Below are positions 15,393 to 22,787 of a DNA stretch of 64,000 nucleotides, in pieces. This DNA comes from Dysgonamonadaceae bacterium (GTDB lineage: Bacteria > Bacteroidota > Bacteroidia > Bacteroidales > Dysgonomonadaceae), in NCBI GenBank assembly GCA_031254645.1, contig JAIRUA010000007.1, positions 124,001 through 188,000 of the forward strand. Reading direction: 5' to 3'. The notes under the pieces were generated by a model that was not told the DNA's origin, searched no databases, and saw nothing but the letters and a program-made list of their open reading frames with translations. Within the stretch, counting starts at the first letter, position 1. Each line of letters starts with the position of its first letter. A program made the translations under genes and the position numbers.

Positions 15393-16601
15393 ATGAACAA
15401 ATATGTAATAGAAGGAGTCAATATTGATTCTGTAGAATTAAAATGTCTATTGATTAGTCGCGGGATATACGTTGATGAAGCAGTATATCAAAATTATAAA
15501 GGAATTGCCCGATTAAGCAAAAGTCCACTTTGCTGCAATTGTCTTATACTGAGCGACGGTACTATTGCACAGTTGACTGATATGGGATCACATTTGCGTC
15601 TTCTTTCCGGTATGCTTGATTGGGATAATGCCGAATCGAAAAAACTCACTGATAATTTAGCGACACCTTTTTCCTTACGAATGAAAAATAATGCTGCTAC
15701 ACTATTCTATAAAAATGAAGAAATTGATACAATAACTTTTCCACCGGCGACTGATTTTTACAAACAGAAAACCGCATCGGGAAACCCTTTCGTGGGAAAC
15801 GCCGTGCTGCAAGGTGTTGATTGGGTATCATTTCAATGTCTATGGGCTTGTGAATATGCGGCTACAGGCGATGCATGTGAATTTTGTTTTTCGGGAGTTG
15901 ATTTCGAAGCTACCGCCAAAAAAGGAAAATCATTACCACCGGCTTTTCCGGCAGCAGATGTGGCTGAAATAGTAAAATATGCGATTAACAACGTGAATGT
16001 CTGCAACGTTCAAATTACCGGAGGTTCTACTTTTAATGGAGAAAGAGAAGCGAAACATATCATTGATTATCTGAATGCTATCGACCAATTGACGACAAAA
16101 CCTTGTGGCGAGACTCTTCTTTACATCACACCGCCGACAGATTTAACATTTATCGACCGCTATTTTTCCCTCGGTGCAAGTCGCATTGCGTGTAGCGTAG
16201 AAGTATGGGATTTGGCTCTCGCAAAAAAAATTACACCCGGAAAAGTAAACATTACCGGACGTAAAGAACATTTGCAAGTATTAGAATATATTGCGCAAAA
16301 GTATGGGCAAGGCAAAGCGTTTTCTAACCTCATTATTGGTCTCGAAAATTTTGAAACATTAAAAGAAGGTGCTACTTTTCTTGCAAAACGTGGAATTATG
16401 CCGTCTGCCTCTATTTGGATGCCAATGGGGAAACCGGTACAAAGCAGTATGAAAGCACCCGATATTGATTTTTATCGACAAGTAAAAGAGCTTTTTGCCG
16501 AACTATATTTGAAATACAATCTCGAACCAACGCCTTGTAAGGGATTGAATGTGTGTATTGAAAGAGATATTTGGAACTTCGCCACCAATTCAAAGATTTA
16601 A
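15393..16601 (+). CDS. Radical SAM protein with non-canonical cysteine spacing
   Basis: 402 residues. Instead of the usual CX3CX2C, the likely cluster site is C149-x3-C153-x8-C162-x2-C165 (ACEYAATGDACEFCF). Radical SAM support comes from the following strand and glycine-rich SAM loop NVQITGGSTFNG, then FIDRYFSLGASRIACSVEVW, a KKITPGKVN segment and SNLIIGLEN. Further cysteines are at the N-terminus (LCCNCLI) and C-terminus (TPCKGLNVC) and may bind auxiliary clusters. The product is unknown to me. The downstream gene (24 bp away, same strand) encodes a rhodanese/TonB receptor, so the two probably form one unit. Confidence 0.75.
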   Translation: MNKYVIEGVNIDSVELKCLLISRGIYVDEAVYQNYKGIARLSKSPLCCNCLILSDGTIAQLTDMGSHLRLLSGMLDWDNAESKKLTDNLATPFSLRMKNNAATLFYKNEEIDTITFPPATDFYKQKTASGNPFVGNAVLQGVDWVSFQCLWACEYAATGDACEFCFSGVDFEATAKKGKSLPPAFPAADVAEIVKYAINNVNVCNVQITGGSTFNGEREAKHIIDYLNAIDQLTTKPCGETLLYITPPTDLTFIDRYFSLGASRIACSVEVWDLALAKKITPGKVNITGRKEHLQVLEYIAQKYGQGKAFSNLIIGLENFETLKEGATFLAKRGIMPSASIWMPMGKPVQSSMKAPDIDFYRQVKELFAELYLKYNLEPTPCKGLNVCIERDIWNFATNSKI

Positions 16602-16625
16602 TGATTCAATAATTCAAAGATTGAA

Positions 16626-19442
16626 ATGAAACTTACGATTATTTCTATCAATATTATCACAGCGATTGTTCGTTTTTTTACTTCATCAGCCGAAATTCAC
16701 AATTTGAATCCGGATGAATTTGAAGAAAAACTTAATATTTTCGGAACCGAGCAATTAATTGATGTGAGTTATCCGCGTGAATTTAAGGAAAATCACATTT
16801 CGGGTGCGATAAACATCAATTTCAGGGATTCCGATTTTCGGGAACAAATTGCGGCATTAGCGTTAGATAAAGATAAGCCTATTTTTTTGTATTGCGGACA
16901 CGGCGTTCGCAGTAAATTATCAGCAAATAGAATTCGAAAAATGGGATTCACAACCATTTTCGATCTCGATAAAGGTTTACATAGCTGGATGGAAGTCGGA
17001 AAGCCAACAAATTCAACAAATAACGAAGAAAAAGATCAAATAGAAAAAAATATGGAATTAAAAAAAACACTATTACTCGGCTTCACAGCCGCCTGCCTCA
17101 CACTCACAGCGCAGGAAACAGAAAATGTCATTAACCTCGAAGAGGTAATCGTTACTGCTCAAGGACGCGAAGAACGTATGCTTGTGGTACCTATCACGAT
17201 GAACTCGTTGAGCGGCAATTTTTTGGAAACAACAAACACAACAGATTTAACGCAGCTCTCAAACTTTGTTCCGGGATTAAACGTTCGTATTCAAACGCCG
17301 TATCGTCCCACATTCGTGATTCGCGGATTGACGAGCGACGAAGTAAGTCCGACAGCACAACCGCGCGTATCCACCTACTTCAACAACGCACCTATCAGTC
17401 GTGCTTCAATGGCAAAAAGCAATCTATTTGATATGGAGCGCGTTGAAGTGGTAAAAGGTCCACAAGGAACACTTTTTGGACGTGGATCACAAATCGGTGG
17501 AATTAATTTTATTACAAGAAAACCAGCATCAGATTTTGGCGGATATGTTGGATTAGGTGTTGGAAATTATGGAATGACCGAAGTACAAGGTGTTATTAAT
17601 GTACCTGTTATCGACAATAAGTTGATGTTCCGTATGGGTGGAAGTCATCAATATAGAGACGGATATGTTGAGAATCTTTCGAGCAACAAAAATCTTGGCG
17701 GCATCAATTCAACCGATCTTCGTTTTTCGGCGCGTTATTTGCCAATGAACAATTTCAGAATCGACCTGATTGTTGATTATCAAAACGATAAAGATAACGG
17801 AACGCCATTTATGAGCAAACGTTTCCCAAATTCGGAAGGTGTTACCAATATTTTCGATTTCAAAGCGTCGTTTGACGAGGGTACAAAATTTTTCAATCAT
17901 CGCGAATTATTGGGTACAATGCTCGATATGAATTACAGGATAAACGATAGAAACTCAATCACATCACTTACATCGTTTCATCACAACTTTGCTGATGCAC
18001 GTTGGGACGGTGATGGAACGCAAGCACCTGCAATAGATTTCGCAGAATCGGTAAAAGTAAATCAATTTACACAAGAATTTCGCTGGAATTTTACGCAAGA
18101 CCGTCTCAATGGCTTTATCGGCACAAGTTTTTGGCGCGAAGATGTGAGTCAAAAATATCAATTTAACCCTGACGAAAGATATTTGATGTGGTTGATGATG
18201 GATGCTTTTGGAGTAACAGGCGATGCTTTTGGAATGCCCGGAAAAATGGGTAACAATATGATTTTGCCAAACGGAACACCGAATCCGATGCAAGATATGA
18301 TGGTTGCCGGAATGTTAATGGGTATGGGATTGCCTGAACAAATGGTCGGAATGATTCCACCATTGAGTGCGCGTTCGGAATTAAAAGAAACTTCGGCGAT
18401 TAACAGCGCATTTGATTTGTTCGTAAATTTCGATTTCAGTATCACAGACCGATTGATTTTTAATGTCGGTGCTCGCGCTATTTGGGACAAACTTTCGATT
18501 GCCGATATGGTAAATCCAGTAGATGGAAGTCCGGCTTCAACCATCGGTTTTTTGACACAAGTGATGCAAGGTGGTATGCCTAATCCTAATAATCCGAACT
18601 TCTTGTTTGCTGTTTCGCCGCTTGTGGAAGAATCGAAAAATTATTTTGCTGCCACTTATCGCACAAGTCTTAAATATTTGATAAACAACAATGCTACTGT
18701 TTTTGGCGGATTTTCAACCGGTCGTCGTCCGGCTGTTTTGCAGCCCACCATTACAGGCGATATCGTAGAAGCTGCACCCGAAACGGTGAACAGTTTTGAC
18801 ATTGGTTTCAAATATTTCGAAAGAGGACATTTTTCATTTGATGCAGGACTTTTCTATCAGACTTACAGAGATTTCCAAGCAACTACTTTCGACAACTTCT
18901 ACACCATTTTGCCCGTGAGCAAGGCAACTTCTTATGGTGCAGAGTTTAACAAGAGTGTAACACTTTGTCGTCATTTAGATGTTTTCGGAAATTATGCTTT
19001 CATTCACGCACGTTTTAACGACAATGTTGTGATGCCGGGAACTGACCCAACAACAGGTCAACCAATTGAAGTTACTTACAAACTGAAAGACAATCATTTT
19101 CGCCTAACACCCGACCATAGTTTCACGTTCGGATTAAATGCAAGGGCAAGACTTTCGCGTAATATTGGAATGGTTTTCACACCCACCTATACTTACAAAA
19201 GTAAAATCTATTTCGAAGACAACAACGACCCCGACTTGACACAAGCCGGACACGGTTTATTAAATTTAAATCTTGGTTTTAATTTCATTCAGCAAAGGAT
19301 TAATGTTTCGCTATTTGCGAATAACGTAACGAACGAAAAATACATCATTAGTGCCGGAAATACAGGTTTGATGTTTCACGCACCCACATTCGTACCGGGT
19401 ATACCGACGACGTTTGGTGTGAGGGCGAGATGGAGTTTTTGA
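16626..19442 (+). CDS. Rhodanese domain fused in frame to a TonB-dependent outer-membrane receptor
   Basis: One open frame of 938 codons with two distinct parts. Residues 1-135: hydrophobic start (MKLTIISINIITAIVRFF) and a rhodanese domain with LIDVSYPREFKENHISGAIN and active-site loop YC(90)GHGVRSK. Residues 143-938: a second start (ATG at 17052) with a classical signal peptide (MELKKTLLLGFTAACLTLTA then Q), TonB-box-like EEVIVTAQ, plug motifs GLNVRIQTPYRPTFVIRGLT and VEVVKGPQGTLFGRGSQIGG, and a beta-barrel ending in VRARWSF. An internal signal peptide cannot work in a real fusion, so the receptor is probably also initiated at 17052. About residues 520-578 hold 14 methionines, unlike the rest of the barrel. 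Confidence 0.82.
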   Translation: MKLTIISINIITAIVRFFTSSAEIHNLNPDEFEEKLNIFGTEQLIDVSYPREFKENHISGAININFRDSDFREQIAALALDKDKPIFLYCGHGVRSKLSANRIRKMGFTTIFDLDKGLHSWMEVGKPTNSTNNEEKDQIEKNMELKKTLLLGFTAACLTLTAQETENVINLEEVIVTAQGREERMLVVPITMNSLSGNFLETTNTTDLTQLSNFVPGLNVRIQTPYRPTFVIRGLTSDEVSPTAQPRVSTYFNNAPISRASMAKSNLFDMERVEVVKGPQGTLFGRGSQIGGINFITRKPASDFGGYVGLGVGNYGMTEVQGVINVPVIDNKLMFRMGGSHQYRDGYVENLSSNKNLGGINSTDLRFSARYLPMNNFRIDLIVDYQNDKDNGTPFMSKRFPNSEGVTNIFDFKASFDEGTKFFNHRELLGTMLDMNYRINDRNSITSLTSFHHNFADARWDGDGTQAPAIDFAESVKVNQFTQEFRWNFTQDRLNGFIGTSFWREDVSQKYQFNPDERYLMWLMMDAFGVTGDAFGMPGKMGNNMILPNGTPNPMQDMMVAGMLMGMGLPEQMVGMIPPLSARSELKETSAINSAFDLFVNFDFSITDRLIFNVGARAIWDKLSIADMVNPVDGSPASTIGFLTQVMQGGMPNPNNPNFLFAVSPLVEESKNYFAATYRTSLKYLINNNATVFGGFSTGRRPAVLQPTITGDIVEAAPETVNSFDIGFKYFERGHFSFDAGLFYQTYRDFQATTFDNFYTILPVSKATSYGAEFNKSVTLCRHLDVFGNYAFIHARFNDNVVMPGTDPTTGQPIEVTYKLKDNHFRLTPDHSFTFGLNARARLSRNIGMVFTPTYTYKSKIYFEDNNDPDLTQAGHGLLNLNLGFNFIQQRINVSLFANNVTNEKYIISAGNTGLMFHAPTFVPGIPTTFGVRARWSF

Positions 19443-19476
19443 TGTGGATTTTTTGCACGCAGATGACACACAGATA

Positions 19477-19491
19477 CTTCGGCTACGCTCA
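19477..19491. repeat. Fragment of the CTTCGGCT.CGCTCA repeat
   Basis: CTTCGGCTACGCTCA between the receptor gene and the next gene. It matches 14 of 15 bases of an arm of the palindromic element inside lpxB (23387-23432). Confidence 0.5.
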
Positions 19492-19500
19492 GTACAAATG

Positions 19501-19537
19501 AAACGGATTTACGCAGATTTTCTGTGTAAATCCGTTT
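19501..19537. terminator. Bidirectional hairpin between convergent genes
   Basis: 12-bp perfect stem AAACGGATTTAC (19501-19512) / GTAAATCCGTTT (19526-19537). It lies between the stops of the TonB receptor gene (plus) and the membrane protein gene (minus), so it likely serves both. Confidence 0.65.
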
Positions 19538-19543
19538 AATCAT

Positions 19544-20506
19544 TTACCTCCTTCTTCCCGGCATCAAATCATCTCTTCTTTCGATGAAAATATTATTAGA
19601 AATCTGAATATCTTCATATTTGCCTGATAAATTAGTTGAAAGTAACAATCGTTCTACTTCTCTCGAACTATTTGTCAAATTTATAATCAAAGAATCAACT
19701 TGTCTGGAATACTCAAAAGTATTTCTATTCTCGCCATACCAAAGATAACGATGAGTTCGAAGTGAGCCCATTACGCTTATTTTCTCAACTTTTGATTGAG
19801 GGTGAATGGCAAAAGAGCCGATAGATTCGTTCAACCGTAAATCCAAATTCATACTTTCCGAATCCCAATCAAAAAGTCTAAAACTGCCATTCTTGCTATC
19901 TGCATCTACACAGACATCGCTTCCTTTCACATCAAGTGTCAATTCTCCACCGTTTTGTCTAATTTTGATATGAGATATATCTGTATTGAGCCATATACGA
20001 GCATTGCCATAAGATAAACGCATTTTATCCCCTTTGAAGCCTAAAATATTGTGTTGCTTATTTCCGTGATTGTCTGTATCAATACTATGAACTAAATTCG
20101 GTTCTTCCGGCATTGACACAAAAACAGGCATCCATTTTGGATTATCTGCTCCACCTCGTCCGAAATAACGAAGATGTAAATTATTATTATCCAATCTAAC
20201 ATCAACACTATCTTTATTATAGCTACTCAAATAGACGGCATATTCATCGCCTTTAAACAAGAATACAGTAATACCATCAAGTATTAAATTTGAAAATTGA
20301 GAAAGTGGCATCTTGCTAAATGTCTTCAATTTACCATTATCTAATAACTCACGCGCTTGCGGTGCGGTTTGTATATTGTGTATTTTTGCGAAATCGCCAA
20401 TCACTCGCTTGGAAAATATTACTTGCCAAACAATTAGGCTTAATATCACTACTCCTAATATAATGAGTAGTTTTGTAGAAAGTTTTTTTATCTGTATCAT
20501 CATCAT
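19544..20506 (-). CDS. Membrane-anchored protein of the GntR/ABC operon, unknown function
   Basis: 320 residues: one N-terminal TM (KLLIILGVVILSLIVWQVIF, about 12-32) and an otherwise extracytoplasmic beta-rich body with repeated strand patterns (SVDVRLDNNNLHLRYFG, KIRQNGGELTLDVKGSDVCV, SMNLDLRLNESIGSFAIHPQ) that resemble right-handed adhesin-like domains of the DUF4097/DUF2807 type. I do not recognise the exact family. Its ATG overlaps the stop of the GntR gene, so it is the last cistron of the ABC exporter operon and may be a sensor or accessory of that transporter. Confidence 0.65.
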   Translation of the reverse strand: MMMIQIKKLSTKLLIILGVVILSLIVWQVIFSKRVIGDFAKIHNIQTAPQARELLDNGKLKTFSKMPLSQFSNLILDGITVFLFKGDEYAVYLSSYNKDSVDVRLDNNNLHLRYFGRGGADNPKWMPVFVSMPEEPNLVHSIDTDNHGNKQHNILGFKGDKMRLSYGNARIWLNTDISHIKIRQNGGELTLDVKGSDVCVDADSKNGSFRLFDWDSESMNLDLRLNESIGSFAIHPQSKVEKISVMGSLRTHRYLWYGENRNTFEYSRQVDSLIINLTNSSREVERLLLSTNLSGKYEDIQISNNIFIERRDDLMPGRRR

Positions 20507-20868
20507 TTATTTACATTAAATTGTTTATACAAAATGTCGATTTCTTCCATTGAGAAATCCAACAGAACAATGTTTTTGAAAAATTCGGGCAATTCTTGTT
20601 CTTTGAAATTCTTTTTCCACTCTTTTTTGACAATCGAATAAGCATTTTCAGATACAAAATAGCCGATACCACGCTTATTATAAATAATTTCCTTTTGTTG
20701 AAGAATTTCAAAAGCCCTAACCGCTGTGTTGGGATTTACTTCCATTGCCACAGCCAAATCCCGAACACTCGGAATGCGTTCTTCCGCTTTCCATTCTTTT
20801 CGAAGAATTTTTTCTTCCATTATCTTTGCTATTTGAAGATAAATAGCTTGTGATTCTGAGAATTTCAT
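20503..20868 (-). CDS. GntR-family regulator, YtrA type
   Basis: 121 residues, the short form of GntR: winged helix at 1-75 (IYLQIAKIMEEKIL, ERIPSVRDLAVAMEVNPNTA, RAFEILQQKEIIYNKRGIGY) and a short dimerising tail of about 45 residues without a large effector domain. YtrA-type regulators normally repress their own ABC transporter operon, which fits the two ABC genes directly upstream (4 bp to the permease). The palindrome at 22546-22571 over the operon start is its likely operator. Confidence 0.88.
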   Translation of the reverse strand: MKFSESQAIYLQIAKIMEEKILRKEWKAEERIPSVRDLAVAMEVNPNTAVRAFEILQQKEIIYNKRGIGYFVSENAYSIVKKEWKKNFKEQELPEFFKNIVLLDFSMEEIDILYKQFNVNK

Positions 20869-20872
20869 ACGC

Positions 20873-21682
20873 TTAAATTGTTTTTTCGTTATACTTCACA
20901 TACGAAATAAACATCAGAAACAGACTGAAAAACATACCGTAGCAATAGGCTGAAATCGGATATAATAGCATAAAATAAGCACCACCATCATTTGTAAAAA
21001 GCCTTTCTCCCGGAAAAGCATACACCGGGAAACTGCCTGTAAACAGGAAATAAGTAACAAATGTTGCTAAAGATGCACCTACAATTACACCAAAAATAAG
21101 CACTATGGACTTTACCGCCGCCCATTTTTTGAATGATACAATACTGAATAAATGAATTGAGGCGGAAAAAATCCAAACGAGGAACATTATTGAAAATATT
21201 CGAAACTCGTCTCCCTCCAAGTCAAATGTTTGATAGAATCGGTGAAAATCTCTAAGCCTCCATTCATCAAATTCATTTGCTTGCCTTACCCACTCGTTCT
21301 GCATCTTCAACCACTCTAATCCTATCAACGTTATCATAATGAAAATGATAACATAAGGAATGAATGACAATAGAAGTTTTGCCCAAAATGTTTCGTTTCG
21401 CGAAGCGGGCAATAAGAGCAATGATGTTGTTTTCTTCTTAGATAAAAATTCTCTAAAATATATTTGAAGATAAAAACCCTGCAATATACTCATCGTGAGA
21501 ATAGCTGTCCAAAATGCTGAGTATATCGTAATGATTTCTTTCTGGATAAGTCCTTGATAGGCAAAATATCCAATGAAAAGAGCTACGACTACACCCCAAA
21601 ACAGCAACACCTTCTTCCAATTCAAACACCACTCATTACTTATCACTTTCAAAAAGCGACTAAAATTAAAATTTGTATCCAT
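20873..21682 (-). CDS. ABC transporter permease-like membrane protein
   Basis: 269 residues with about six TM segments (LLFWGVVVALFIGYFAYQGL, AFWTAILTMSILQGFYLQIY, LLLSFIPYVIIFIMITLIG, FLVWIFSASIHLFSIVSF, ILIFGVIVGASLATFVTYFL, CYGMFFSLFLMFISYV). No sequence-level family motif is strong, but its place 4 bp after an ABC ATPase gene and before a YtrA-type GntR gene fits the ABC-2-like permease of such operons. Confidence 0.75.
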   Translation of the reverse strand: MDTNFNFSRFLKVISNEWCLNWKKVLLFWGVVVALFIGYFAYQGLIQKEIITIYSAFWTAILTMSILQGFYLQIYFREFLSKKKTTSLLLLPASRNETFWAKLLLSFIPYVIIFIMITLIGLEWLKMQNEWVRQANEFDEWRLRDFHRFYQTFDLEGDEFRIFSIMFLVWIFSASIHLFSIVSFKKWAAVKSIVLIFGVIVGASLATFVTYFLFTGSFPVYAFPGERLFTNDGGAYFMLLYPISAYCYGMFFSLFLMFISYVKYNEKTI

Positions 21683-21686
21683 AATC

Positions 21687-22532
21687 CTATCTATTTTTAT
21701 CGGTAAATAAATCTGTTATCTGTTCTTTTTCGGCAACAATTCCATTGAATAACAATTCAATATTCACACGCGATGGAATATCCGAATCGTTTTTCGCAAT
21801 GCCTTTTCCGCCCAATGCAGCGGTTTCTTCATACAAGAATTGTGTGCCGGAATTTGTGCCGTTATACGCCACAAACGACAATTTTTCGGAAATAGCATCA
21901 ATGCTTTCGTTGAAAATAATTTGATGCTCGTCCAACACCACAATCGCATCAATCAAATTTTCCAAATCGCGCACTTGATGCGTGGAAATCACGATGCAAC
22001 GATTTTTGGAAGCCACCGAAGCAATCAATTTTCGAAATTGTGCTTTCGAGGGAATATCCATTCCGTTCGTTGGCTCGTCCATTAGCAAAACGCGTGTGTT
22101 ACAAGCTAATGCAAAAGAGATGTACGCTTTTTTTCGTTGTCCCATCGACATTTTGTGCATCGTGGTGTTGACGTTTACATCAAATTCTTTCAAATAATGG
22201 TCGTACTGCTCGGCATCGAAATGCGGATAAAACGAAGCGAAAAGCATCGCATATTTTTTCAGACTGACATCGGGAACGTCAAATTCTTCAGAAACGAGAA
22301 AAAGATTTTGAAGAAAATCGACTTGCCGTTTTTCGGGATTTTTACCCAATACACCAATTTTCCCTTCCACAGGAAAAAGCAGACCCGAAACAAGGCTTAA
22401 TAAAGTTGTTTTTCCTGTTCCGTTTTTTCCTAACAAGCCATAGATATGACCTTCTGAGAGGGTCAAATTCAAATCTTCGAAGAGCTTATCACGCTTGTTG
22501 TAAGTGAAATAGAGATTTTTTATTGCAATCAT
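21687..22532 (-). CDS. ABC transporter ATP-binding protein
   Basis: 281 residues. Walker A LLGKNGTGKTTLLSL (about 33-47), signature KMSMGQRKKAYISFALA, Walker B RVLLMDEPTNGMD, switch His in ISTHQ. Modified LSGGQ (MSMGQ) and a C-terminal extension of about 80 residues are usual for export-type ATPases in GntR-regulated operons such as YtrB. First gene of a four-gene operon (ATPase, permease, GntR, membrane-anchored protein). Confidence 0.92.
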   Translation of the reverse strand: MIAIKNLYFTYNKRDKLFEDLNLTLSEGHIYGLLGKNGTGKTTLLSLVSGLLFPVEGKIGVLGKNPEKRQVDFLQNLFLVSEEFDVPDVSLKKYAMLFASFYPHFDAEQYDHYLKEFDVNVNTTMHKMSMGQRKKAYISFALACNTRVLLMDEPTNGMDIPSKAQFRKLIASVASKNRCIVISTHQVRDLENLIDAIVVLDEHQIIFNESIDAISEKLSFVAYNGTNSGTQFLYEETAALGGKGIAKNDSDIPSRVNIELLFNGIVAEKEQITDLFTDKNR

Positions 22533-22545
22533 ATATTTATTGTTT

Positions 22546-22571
22546 TAGTGTACTATTATATTAATACACTA
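22546..22571 (-). promoter_or_regulatory. Operator-like palindrome over the ABC operon start site
   Basis: TAGTGTACTA and TAATACACTA face each other (9 of 10 positions complementary) around a 6-bp centre. The site begins one base downstream of the -7 element, so it covers the expected transcription start. Best read as the operator of the YtrA-type GntR encoded in the operon; inferred from position and symmetry. Confidence 0.65.
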
Positions 22572-22602
22572 CAAATGTAGAAAGTGTTTTTGATATAGCA
22601 AA
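22572..22602 (-). promoter_or_regulatory. Promoter of the GntR-controlled ABC operon
   Basis: Minus strand: TTTG (22602-22599), 19-nt spacer, TACATTTG (22579-22572), 39 nt upstream of the ATG at 22532. Confidence 0.78.
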
Positions 22603-22659
22603 ATTTTTGATGGGAATTTAGTGTTTTTTATGAAATATATTGTTGAAGTGGGACTGTTT

Positions 22660-22784
22660 TTTAGCACGCAAATGACGCAGAAAGCGCAAATTTTCGCAAT
22701 TTGTATTTTGTCTAATAATCAAGAAAAATATCACATTATTTATTTTGCGAAAATTTGCGCTTTCTGCGTCATTTGCGTGCTAAA
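22660..22784. repeat. Perfect 40-bp inverted repeat
   Basis: Left arm 22660-22699 and right arm 22745-22784 are exact reverse complements (starting TTTAGCACGCAAATGACGCA), with a 45-nt A/T-rich spacer. It lies between lpxB (ending at 22788) and the divergent-facing promoter of the ABC operon. No ORF is inside. The arms share words with 19456-19480 (CACGCAGATGACACA). It can form a very stable hairpin at the 3' end of the lpxB transcript; it looks like a mobile palindromic element rather than a normal terminator. Confidence 0.85.
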
Positions 22785-22787
22785 TCA

